A stretch of 64,000 bases of DNA from Sebastes aleutianus (Eukaryota; Chordata; Actinopteri; Perciformes; Sebastidae). The stretch spans positions 12,645,596 through 12,709,595 of the forward strand of contig CAKAKS010000013.1 in the NCBI GenBank assembly GCA_916700875.1, written 5' to 3'. Below, one piece after another: positions 55,070 to 64,000 of the stretch (its first letter is position 1; the number at the start of each line of letters is the position of its first letter). The notes beneath the pieces are model-generated. The model made no database searches. It saw nothing but the letters and a program-made list of their open reading frames with translations, and had not been told where the DNA came from. The position numbers were made by a program, and so were the translations under genes.

Positions 55070-55735
55070 TGGCTTAAAAAATGCAAAAACACTGGTATGA
55101 TAGTAAAAACAGTCAAACATAAGTGTGGGAGAGCTTTCTGATACTATATTTGATGTGTTCAAGCTGCTGAAAACAGTTAAAGTGGCAATTAACTCTGGGT
55201 TGTTGCAGAAAAAGTAGGGCCTTCTGTGGTTCTGGTGCAGAAAACTTGCACACTGACAAACGTTGCAGGGACATCCATTTACTCGCCCCCCTCCTCTCCT
55301 CTTCCTCCCTCCCTCCCCCCTTCGTTGAATTCCTCCAGAGCTTGGCAGGACTTGTCGGGCTGTCTCCCACTCCCTGCAGGTGCTATAGGCTGGAACATTC
55401 CAGAAACGCTAAGTGAGGCGACTGATCACTGCTTGATTTGTGGTTGTTAGACCCTCCCCAACTCGACTGAGTCCCCCACCTCCTCCTTCCTTTCCCTTGT
55501 GCCCTCCTCTCTCCACTCCCTCCTTTACCCGATCATTACCCCCCTCACAACCCCCTTTTCCTATCACTTTTTTTGGCTTCTTCAAGTCAGGCAATCCAGT
55601 AGATTTGTGGTTTGATTTGCAAGGGTTTGTCCCCCCCAAACCTCTTCCTGTGTCTTTCTTCCTTTTTCCAAATTAAAAAGTTCCTCTTTTGCAAAACTTT
55701 AAATGCTTTAGATGCAGCGGCTCAAAATGCATCTG
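55070..55735. other. col4a6 intron stretch: nothing seen
   Basis: Pyrimidine-rich on the plus strand, especially 55288-55320 and 55450-55570, but without exon or repeat assignment. Confidence 0.45.
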
Positions 55736-55942
55736 TTGGCTGGGCGATATGACCAAAATCTTCTATCCCGATATAGGTCATTTCATATCTCGATAATGAT
55801 ATGTATCACGATATAGCATGTTTTCTGGTAGTTCAAGAAATAAGTAGTCTCTATGAAATAACAACATGGTAAAACCTATTTTCGTATACTCCTGTATGAA
55901 TTAAATACTAGACAAATTAAAAGTACTGAGTATTTTCTCATT

Positions 55943-56557
55943 TTAAGAACTTGAGTACAAAATTAACACAACAGTTTTAAGTGAAATTATAGAGAAAAAT
56001 AAATAAATATAGCCTGTATTACGATATAAACAATTTAGAAAAATAAACAAGATAGACATTTTTATATTGTTTTGCCGATATACACTCACCGGCCACTTTA
56101 TTAGGTACACCTTGCTAGTACCGGGTGGTCTTCTGCTGCTGTAGCCCATCTGCTTCAAGGTTCGACGTGTTGTGCGTTCAGAGATGGTATTCTGCATACC
56201 TTGGTTGTAACGAGTGGTTATTTGAGTTACTGTTGCCTTTCTATCATCTCCAACCACTCTGCCCATTCTCCTCTGACCTCTGACATCAACAAGGCATTTT
56301 CGTCCACACAACTGCCGCTCACTGGATATTTTCTCTTGTTCGGACCATTCTCTGTAAACCCTAGAGATGGTTGTGCGGGAAAATCCCAGTAGATCAGCAG
56401 TTTTTGAAATACTCAGACCAGCCCGTCTGGCACCAACAACCATGCCACGTTCAAAGTCACTTAAATCCCCTTTCTTCCCCATTCTGATGCTCGGTTTGAA
56501 CTTCAGCAAGTCGTCTTCACCACGTCTAGATGACGTAATGCATTGAGTTGCTGCCAT
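55943..56557 (-). pseudogene. Tc1-like transposase, N-terminal DNA-binding half only
   Basis: The frame opens at 56557. Transposase homology starts at the ATG at 56482 (MGKKGDLSDFERGMVVGARR). A helix-turn-helix follows (SISKTADLLGFSRTTISRVY), then CGRKCLVDVRGQRRMGRVV and TTRRTLKQMGYSSRRP. It then runs straight into the terminal repeat (about 56123) and into flanking DNA. The DDE catalytic domain is deleted, so it cannot catalyse transposition. The open frame through the remaining DNA-binding part is intact; whether it is expressed is unknown. Confidence 0.8.
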
Positions 56558-56631
56558 GTGATTGGCTGATTAGCTATTTGTGTTAACAAGCAATTGAACA
56601 GGTGTGCCTAATAAAGTGGCCGGTGAGTGTA
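56081..56631 (-). mobile_element. Internally deleted Tc1-like transposon
   Basis: TACACTCACCGGCCACTTTA and the inverted TAAAGTGGCCGGTGAGTGTA form about 29-bp terminal repeats with one mismatch. TA flanks both ends (56079-56080 and 56632-56633). The element is 551 bases against roughly 1.2-1.6 kb for complete relatives, and keeps only the 5' part of the transposase gene. Confidence 0.88.
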
Positions 56632-56659
56632 TATGGTCATATTGCCCAGCCCAATCTAC

Positions 56660-57769
56660 CATTATTTTGATAATGTTCAAACATTTACTGGTTCCAGTTA
56701 CTCAAACGTGAGGATTAGCTGCAGTTCTTTGTCATATATGATAGTGAACTGAATATTTTTTAAGATTTTGGACTATTGGCTAAACAAAACAAGTCATTTG
56801 CAGATGGCACTTTGGGCTCTGGGACATTAAAATTTATTTTATAGTCAAACAATCAAGAAAAAATATTCATCAGATTAGTTGAGAATGAAAATAAGGGTTA
56901 GTTGCAGCCCTACTTACCTTCCTGTTATTCATTCTTTAAGTGCTTTTGATTCATTATGTGCATAAAAAGCATCAATTAAATCTATAATTTCTGCCGTGTG
57001 AGAGAAAAAGAAGGTGACAAGCACCAAAACCACATAATTGTAGTGCAGAAAGACCTGTCAAACCTAATCAAACACAATTTATTACTTATTGGGTTAGAAA
57101 TATTCCAGTTTTTTTTGTGTGTGTTGGTTTAAATATCAGTATGTTCCTGGAGGTTTGCTGTAGTTTACATTCCCCAAAGGCTCTTTTTTCTCTTTTTCCT
57201 GAAAACAAGAATGAACACTGGTGATTTGGGTCAGGATGAGATTAGTGGAGTTTGTGAAAAAGTTCTGAGGTTGTTTTGAAATGTGATAGGCAAAGAGCCG
57301 ACTGGTAAATCCGGAAAGAAGAGTGTGTGTGTTTGATGTGACTGGGTCACGCTGCTCTGCCTCAGTTTGTGGTCCATGTTGTGGGTCTGGAGGAGTCAGG
57401 ATGCAGATGTCTCTTTACTCCCTTTTCTTCTCTCACTACCTCAAATTCACCTTTTGTGTCACTTTGTGCCTCTCTTTCCCGCTCACTCTCTCGCCATAAA
57501 CCTAATTCCTTTGCATGTTTTCAAAGCTGGAATAACCCTTTTTCCTTTTCTCCCCCTTACTTTTCTCTCTCTGTAGTTTCGTCAGAGGAAAATGCCTTGT
57601 CAGTTAGTGCATTAGGAAACCTATAAACCAAGCATATAGCCGGTTTAACGTACCGTTGAAAAGCCCCCGCTACTCCTCTCCCACGCCCACACTTAAAGAC
57701 TCTGCTACCTGTGTGGTGCTTACATGCATTTGTGCATGTTTCCCAGCCCCGTAAAATGGTATATGTCTC

Positions 57770-57800
<31 letters not shown>

Positions 57801-58195
57801 TGTTAGTGCAGGTGGGATGAAGGCCTTTTTTTTTTTTTTTTTTTTTTTTTCAGTGGCGGGAAATACCCTCCCCAGAACTATTTAAAAGGACACACTGACT
57901 TTTTGGCTATTTGATGCCACAACAGTAAAGCTAATCTGGAGTCAACAGGAGACCAATGTGTGAAACCAAATATGCAAAAAGAAATGTTCACAGAACTTCT
58001 TCAAGTCTCTTGAAAAATGGCTTTTGCATGTTTCCTGAAAAGATTTCTATAAGATAGTGCCCCTTTAAGTATGAAATGAGTAGAGTTCTAGTCAGTTAAA
58101 TGTCAGCAACTCAACTTGGCTTGTTGTTCTTTTCCAGAAACATCAGCACGGTCTGAAAGCATCTTTGACTATTTACATTTTAATTTACATTTGTC
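56660..58195. other. col4a6 intron stretch: microsatellites only
   Basis: (GT)n at about 57774-57800 and a T25 run at 57827-57851. The frames seen at 57367-57626 have no splice sites or domains and are not credible genes. Confidence 0.5.
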
Positions 58196-58201
58196 TGAAT
58201 T

Positions 58202-58510
58202 AAGGCTGCAAATAATGATTATTTTCATTGTTGATGAATCTGTCGATTAATTTCTCGATTAATTGATTAGTTGTTTGGTCTATAAAATGTCAGAAAATGT
58301 CGATCAGTGTTTCCCGAAGCCCGAGATGACGTCCTGAAATGTCTTGTTTTGTCCACAACTCAAAGATATTCAGTTAACTGTCATAGAGGAGGAAAGAAAC
58401 CAGAAAATATTCACATTAAAGAAGCTGGAATCAGATAATTTTTATATTTTTTATAATATATTTTTAATTTAATAGTGAGAACTAATCAATTAATTGGTGC
58501 AGCTCAATGT
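58202..58510 (+). mobile_element. MITE (AAGGCTGCAAATAATGATTA family)
   Basis: The left end AAGGCTGCAAATAATGATTA and right end AACTAATCAATTAATTGGTGCAGCTC are inverted-repeat-like. The interior TGATTAGTTGTTTGGTCTAT and AATATTCACATTAAAGAAGC is highly characteristic of a very common fish MITE. Confidence 0.75.
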
Positions 58511-58514
58511 TTGT

Positions 58515-60095
58515 TTGACATTTTTGCTTTATCTCATTATTTCAGCAATACAACATTTAATTCTTTGTCAGTTTAAATTGTGATTCATATCCACACACCG
58601 TGTCTGTAGCTCCACACTGAAGACAAAGTTTTATTAGTTTAAAAGTATTGATAACTGGGTAGATGCAGCGATGAACATCAGTTCATTATCATCCATCTAT
58701 CGTTTGTCATCCTGTTTCTCTCTACTTGCTTGTCAGGTGAAGAAATGCACGTTTTGGAGGCTCAAATGTTTGGCTAGCATTATTACCTCTCCGCCCTTTG
58801 ACAATGACCTCTGTGATACTTATTTAGGAAACACAGAACCTTGCATGGGCAAAGTCTGTACCTCTGAGGAATGTTACGCAATCTCTGTGATGCTTAAGCC
58901 AGAATAAGAATTTGTTAAAACATCCAAAAACAACAGTGAGGGAGGTGCGTTGGCGTAACCGTTGACAGATGCTGCCTTCGGCCCTACCTTTTCCTTTCCC
59001 CCCTCATCATCTTTGACTCGGTAACAGTGTTTGCGTTGCGGGCAATCCTCCCAAAAAAGTCCCACCTGTCACGCTTGTGCACCCATCCATCTTTTCATGC
59101 ATCCCCTGAAACGAACCCTGTGTTCTCTGGTCATGTTTACAGGTACGATTACAAGGAACAGCTTGCTTGGATACGATTGATAAGGATGATTGAAATTCTG
59201 ATTCATTATTGTCGTCTTTATTTGTGTTGCATTCCGACTTTATCTAGTGTGTTTTATATGGCGCTGAAGGTCTTGGCAGCTGTTAACGTGGTGGTACAAT
59301 TTGGTATTTTAATGCCAAATTCATCAGATTTAAAGGCTGTGGCAACAAATGGCAGGACGGGACAAGGAAACAAGTCGTCCCCCTCCATCCCGAGTTCTTG
59401 GCACCGCCACTTTCACATATCGGACCCCCCCCCCTTCTCTTTTGACGAAGCACACGCTGTCAGTTTGTCCCCCGATTGGTCGCGGTGAACTCCAGGGGTC
59501 AGAGGTCGCCCGAGCACAAAGGCAGCAGGGGCTCTGGGCTTAACATTCCACCGGGCCGCTCTCCAGATTTGTTTATCGCACTTTGTCTTTTGCTTTTTCT
59601 GCCTCTCGTGAAAGGAAGACGAGCAAAAACACCTCAGATGGAGAGGAAGAGCAGAGGGGAGGGAAGACGGGGGGGTTATTCTATCTCTGTGCAGGCCCCG
59701 GGGGTGTGTTTGTGAAGGTCTTTAGGCTTGTCAGAGAGGAGCTGAGGTGGGGCAGTGTTTGGCTGCCTGGATGCTCGGTGGGAGTGCTGTCTTAGCTTGT
59801 TCGACGTGCCCGGTCCCTTCTCCTTAATGCCATCGCTCCCCTCGGGGCTGTTTGCACTTCAGAAGGATTAGACCTCCAATCTACTTCTCCCCACTTGTTG
59901 GGTTTTCTTTTCTGTCTGTCTTGTCTTTAATTCTTCCTTTTCTTGCTTTTCATTTTGTTTATCTTGTTCCTTTGAAACTCGTTTCTTTACTTTTCATGCA
60001 ACACCTCAATGCTGCCCCTTTTTACTCCCAAAAGTCCCTCATCTTGGTGTTAGATGTGGACACATTTGGCAACTTGAAGCTGCACTCATCAATAT
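58515..60095. other. col4a6 intron stretch, apparently single-copy
   Basis: No repeat family or exon is recognised. 59145-59345 has a balanced, non-repetitive look, with AATTTGGTATTTTAATGCCA, that could be a conserved noncoding element; this is only an impression. Confidence 0.35.
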
Positions 60096-60097
60096 TT

Positions 60098-60740
60098 TTT
60101 AGGGCTGTCAGTCGATTAAAATATTGAATCGTGATTAATTGCATGATTGTCCATAGTTAATTATAGTTTTTATCTGTTCAAAATGTACCATAAAGAAAGA
60201 TTTGTCAAGTATTTAATACTCTTATCAACATGGGAGTGGACAAATATGCTGCTTTATGCATGTACTGTATGTATGTATATATTTGTTATTGGAAATCAAT
60301 TATCAACACAAAACAATGACAAATATTGTCCAGAAACCCTCACAGGTACTGCATTTAGCATAAAACAATATGCTCACGTCATAACATGGCAAACTGCAGC
60401 CCAACAGGCAACAACAGCTGTCAGTGTGTCAGTGTGCTGACTTGACTATGACTTGCCCCAAACTGCATGTGATTATCATAAAGTGGTCATGTCTGTAAAG
60501 GGGAGACTCGTGGGTACCCATAGAACCCATTTACATTCACATATCTGGAGGTCAGAGGACAAGGGACCCCTTTGAAAATGGCCATGGCAGTTTTTCCTCG
60601 CCAAATTTGAGCGTTATTTAACCTCCTTCCAAGCTAGTATGACATAGTTGGTATCAATGAATTCATCAGGTTTTCTAGTTTCATATGATACCAGTATCTT
60701 CACTCTAGCTTTAAAACTAAACTCGCTACAAGCTAAAAAT
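60098..60740 (-). mobile_element. hAT-like MITE (family of 9461-10189), inverted copy
   Basis: It begins AGGGCTGTCAGTCGATTAAA and carries the same blocks as 9461-10189, such as TGTCCATAGTTAATTATAG, CATGACTTGCCCC-type sequence, GGGGAGACTCGTGGGTACCC and GCTTTAAAACTAAACTCGCT. It is nearly full length. Confidence 0.65.
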
Positions 60741-60744
60741 TGGA

Positions 60745-62185
60745 CAAAAGATTAAATGACTCTGTGTTATGTTAGAGGGGTCCAACAGAGAATCTCCTCA
60801 ACTCTACAAGACGTTTTAGCGTCTTTCAGCTCATTTTCATTTCCATCAACTCTGTTTCTAGCAGCAGCAGACAGCTGTTTGCAGTGAAAAAGGTCTGATA
60901 AACCAACTGTACACTACCTTCTCAGCACCAAACACCAAGCAGACACATAGTTAGCAACTAGCTGGTGAACATAGTGGAGCATTTAGCAGCTAAAGAGACA
61001 GATATTTTTCTAAGGAGTTGGTGGAGACCAAAAACAGAGCTAAAAGAGAGTTTGTGAGACTTAAATTAGTCAGAAACGTGACTCCAAACGAGATAATGTT
61101 GCTTCTTGTCTGCTAGATGTGTAAATAAGCAACAGTTTGCTAACCCGTTAGCTAAAACAACATTACAAGGTGAAGTACTGGTTTAAACAGTTTTGGGGTG
61201 AAGAATTGTACATTTCTTACCTCAATGTTAGTTTCTTAGTTAACAGGGGAAAAGCTTCAACCAAGACGTCATTTCATCTATAAGTTTCATCAGGATTTTC
61301 TAACAGAAACCTTTTATGGTTGATGTGGATTTTAAGACCATGGCAACTTAACCCCCCCGAAGACTTTCAGTTTGTTTTGATGTCAGGAAGCCTGACAGGT
61401 TCAATTCCTGCTTTGCTTTGATGCTCCACTTTCCCCCCCCTGCAACATCATTACTTTGGCATTAGACACCAACATCAGCCCTTTAAGTCAAACATTTTTC
61501 ACTGCAATTATCATCTGCCTGTGCCTGTGCAGAGGGAACACATCTCCTTTTGTTTGTCAGTTTACTGTGGTGGTGGTCTGAACAGCCGCCCCTGCAGGGA
61601 CAAGGTGTGTGTATGTGACTGTGTGTTTTTGAGTGGCTTTCTAATTACCACTAATGCTCTTTAATCAAGACGTTAATTACATACTGTCCACACTAATGTC
61701 ATTGTTGTGGTGGGGTAAAGGTGCAGCTGCAGATATTTACCCATTTCTGTAGCAGCCTGACATAATGTGGCCGGCAGCTAATGTAAACCCGACCAAGACA
61801 CATGTGTGCACAGCACTTCTGTCCTGTTTAACTTTACCTTTAGCATGGCGGCGTTAGCTTTAACTCATTGTGAGGGGGAAGTGCTTGGCTAAAACTCTCT
61901 TTCTGTAATCCTGCTGCAGAGGCACTGACATCTCTTTTTGTTGACTTTCTTTCCTTTCAGTTAGTATTAAAGCTTCAAAAAGTGATTTAATCAACCAATG
62001 CTAGTAGGCCAGGAACTGCTGTTGACGTTAGTTAGCTTGTTGGCATCTTTGAGCAGACTGTTCTCGTACACATTCGTAGCTATACCTACAAAAAGTAGTG
62101 CACTGGAATTTGTATATACTGTATACCACGTATTCAATTTGTATGTAATCCATGTAATCGTGAAGTATAAAGAACAACAAACTGC
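60745..62185. other. col4a6 intron stretch: nothing seen
   Basis: No exon or element recognised. 61640-61700 contains several TAATTA/TTAATTA motifs in otherwise unique sequence. Confidence 0.4.
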
Positions 62186-62189
62186 GTGT

Positions 62190-62650
62190 AGGGACTTTCG
62201 CCCAGGAGACCGCTGTTGGTGCCCCGTTTGAAACCAGAAGTCAGCTATTTTAACCCAAATGTTGACTTATTTGACACATAACTTCCGTACTTAAGTTACT
62301 CCACTTCCGTGGTTGTTTTTAACCCAAATGTTGACTTATTTGTCGCGTAACTTCCGTACTTAAGTAACGCCACTTCCGTGGTTATTTTTAACCCAAATAT
62401 TGACTTATATGTCGCGTAACTTCCGTACTTAAGTAACGGCACTTACGGTGTTATTTTAACACAAACCACGATCTTTACCTAACTAAGCAGGTTTTTTGCT
62501 TAAACATAACCAAGTTGTGTCCTGTGAAAACGTAAGTTTATTTTGAAAAGACACGAGTGCAAATTGACACGTGCATCACGTGTTGCTGGACATTCGTACG
62601 AAAACGCACAGAAAGATGAGCAGTAACTTTTCATAAGATATCGTACGAAC
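62190..62650. repeat. Unclassified repeat with a 70-bp tandem triplication
   Basis: Three copies of a 70-base unit (62251-62459) starting TAACCCAAATGTTGACTTAT and containing AACTTCCGTACTTAAGTAAC. They are flanked by TTTCGCCCAGGAGACCGCTG, the inverse of the CTCCTGGTTGAAAGTC family, and by CCAAGTTGTGTCCTGTGAAA. Confidence 0.7.
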
Positions 62651-62654
62651 CGTT

Positions 62655-63585
62655 GTATGAAGATACATCGTTTTGAGACGCACAATCAAATCACTTTTTT
62701 TGTAGTTTTGCAGTTGTCACATCAGAAACAAAAACATAATGTCAGTGGCATCACCTGTACCACAGACAAGGACACATCAAGTTTAAAGCAAGAAAGATTG
62801 TTTGTTGTCTTATTTCAATTTTACTTTTCCCCCTAATTTTTCATGGTTGACATCAGATCAAGTCCCCCCCCTCTGCCAAGTCCGTGTATCCATGGTTACC
62901 GTATCCATGGTGAGGTAAACCCCGGCCACAGCCCGCTAATATCTCACTGTGATAGGAACACTATCATTGGCACATCACATGTGTCAGTTATTGTGTGCTA
63001 TTACCGCCTCACTGTGTCTCTGCCTGTCCCTGTAATTACAGATACCTCCGCTCTGTTCCCCCCCCTCCTTTGTCTCACACTCATCCTTCACTCCCCCCTC
63101 TGTGCCAGCCAGGTAATCCAGACAGCACAGGTAAACTGCTCCCTCCCTCCCTCCTCCTCCTCCTCCTCCTCCTCCTCCCTGAGCTTCTAATAAACCACAT
63201 CACTTTGCTACATTGGCTACCAACTTTATTAGACTTTTTCTTTTTGATGCCAGCTTGTCTGTGTTTGTCTCGCTATCCTTTTTGTCATCACTTCCCTGAA
63301 GCGGTTGCCAAAGTTAATGAAGCCGCTGCTTTGAGGAAAACACAGCCTCTGGCGAAGGAAGTGCCTCAGCTTATTGTTGTATGAGCAGACACATATATGA
63401 AGGCAATAACTTGTAGATTCAGGGCCTTAAAACACATTTTTATATGTTGTCTGACCTGCAGGTATGTTGTTGCTTGCTACCACCAGACATTTGAGTTTGG
63501 GCGTGTTTACCAGAGATGTGCTCATAAGTTTCTTGGAAATAAGTTGATGAACATGAAAAAAAGCATAAAAAACGACTAAATGACT
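62655..63585. other. col4a6 intron stretch: nothing seen
   Basis: (TCC)n at about 63148-63178 and a C7 run at 62863. No exon or transposon recognised. Confidence 0.45.
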
Positions 63586-63587
63586 AA

Positions 63588-63913
63588 AGAAATCTTAGTC
63601 GACTGAGACCAAAACAACCGATTCTGGTGCACGTTGGGAGCAAAATTAGCAACATTAAGAGGCTAGATAAACAATTTGATGCTCTGGATTTAATCATAAA
63701 CACACTGGTTGTATAAATAATATCTATCCCAAAAGGTGAAGCCATAACATCTCGATCACCGGCTGGTGGCTGTTACTTTAGGAAGCGCAGCAGAGTTTTC
63801 TATGAGCAGAACGCACATTTTAAACGTCAATATCGCGGGCGATCATGTTCATCTAATTGTGGGAAGACAAAATTGTTATTGCGATTAATATTCGATTAAT
63901 TGTGCAGCCCTGA
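63588..63913. mobile_element. MITE ending in TTAATTGTGCAGCCCTG
   Basis: The right end GATTAATATTCGATTAATTG then TGCAGCCCTG is a characteristic fish MITE terminus. The left part (CTTAGTCGACTGAGACCAAA) is inverse-like. No coding potential. Nothing further is assigned in 63914-64000. Confidence 0.45.
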
Positions 63914-64000
63914 TATAGAGTGCTGCAGGAATGAATCCGATAACCTGGAAATGAGATAGCATTTTTGCACTTCAGGCAAAGAACATATATTGCCGAAGTA

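Larger units (their letters stand above)
55738..56656. mobile_element. MITE (GGCTGGGCGATATGACC ends) hosting a Tc1 element
   Basis: The left end GGCTGGGCGATATGACCAAA and right end TGGTCATATTGCCCAGCCC are inverted repeats of the same family as 20382-20821. The Tc1 element at 56081-56631 is inserted close to its right end. Confidence 0.65.

Noticed and set aside
57367..59715. Frames of 60-150 residues in the col4a6 intron
   Set aside because: Composition follows local pyrimidine bias; no recognisable domain, no consistent splice sites.
63108..63134. Possible tiny collagen exon (CCAG|GTAATCCAGACAGCACAG|GTAAAC gives GNPDST)
   Set aside because: It is 18 bases, without a second glycine in register, and does not match the cysteine-rich peptide expected after the col4a6 signal exon. 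The pyrimidine tract and GT are coincidental.

Overview
This is vertebrate, almost certainly teleost fish (percomorph-like), genomic DNA. The coding exons are short and widely spaced with GT-AG borders. Almost all remaining sequence is intron or spacer filled with non-autonomous DNA transposons, LINE 3' tails, minisatellites and long (GT)n/(AC)n tracts typical of fish. No complete gene lies inside the window and there are no bacterial-style operons, CRISPR arrays or intact rRNA/tRNA genes.

The left two thirds (177-43966, minus strand) hold the 5' part of the basement-membrane collagen IV alpha-5 gene, col4a5. I can read eighteen phase-0 exons encoding residues 1-343: signal peptide, cysteine-rich 7S head, and the first part of the interrupted Gly-X-Y helix. 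Exons 18 to 2 lie in 177-14935. Intron 1 runs for 29 kb (14936-43885) and exon 1, with the ATG at 43966, lies at the far right. The exon-length series (81, 57, 90, 45, 45, 63, 54, 27, 81, 63, 36, 42, 93, 54, 57, 45, 54, 42) and peptide landmarks such as GNMGLNFQGPKGEK and GCNGTK identify alpha-5 rather than alpha-1 or alpha-3. The gene continues beyond position 1.

On the plus strand, beginning about 4.9 kb beyond the col4a5 start codon, is the start of a divergent gene. It has an untranslated first exon (ending 48946), a second exon with an ATG (49230) and a third exon completing a signal peptide (ending 49412). Its head-to-head position and split signal peptide match col4a6. No downstream collagen exon is visible up to 64000, so its second coding intron exceeds 14.5 kb. 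The two products belong to the same collagen network (alpha-5/alpha-5/alpha-6 trimers), and paired collagen IV genes are classically driven from a shared promoter region. Here that region is unusually wide and invaded by MITEs.

The rest is repeat landscape: piggyBac-like MITEs with TTAA flanks, several hAT-like MITE families (one with a perfect 8-bp target duplication inside another MITE), a Tc1 element that kept only its DNA-binding half, a Tc1 transposase C-terminal relic split by a nested MITE-in-MITE, and 22-bp, 21-bp and 32-bp minisatellites. The 22-bp family has four arrays in intron 1, and two of them end in a shared tail with a CCAAT box and a perfect CRE. There is also a perfect 44-bp palindrome. 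I found no convincing new gene system; the items most worth a second look are the invaded divergent promoter, the CRE-bearing minisatellite element, the palindrome and the nested transposons. Family names for repeats are by recollection and terminal features only; no database was searched.
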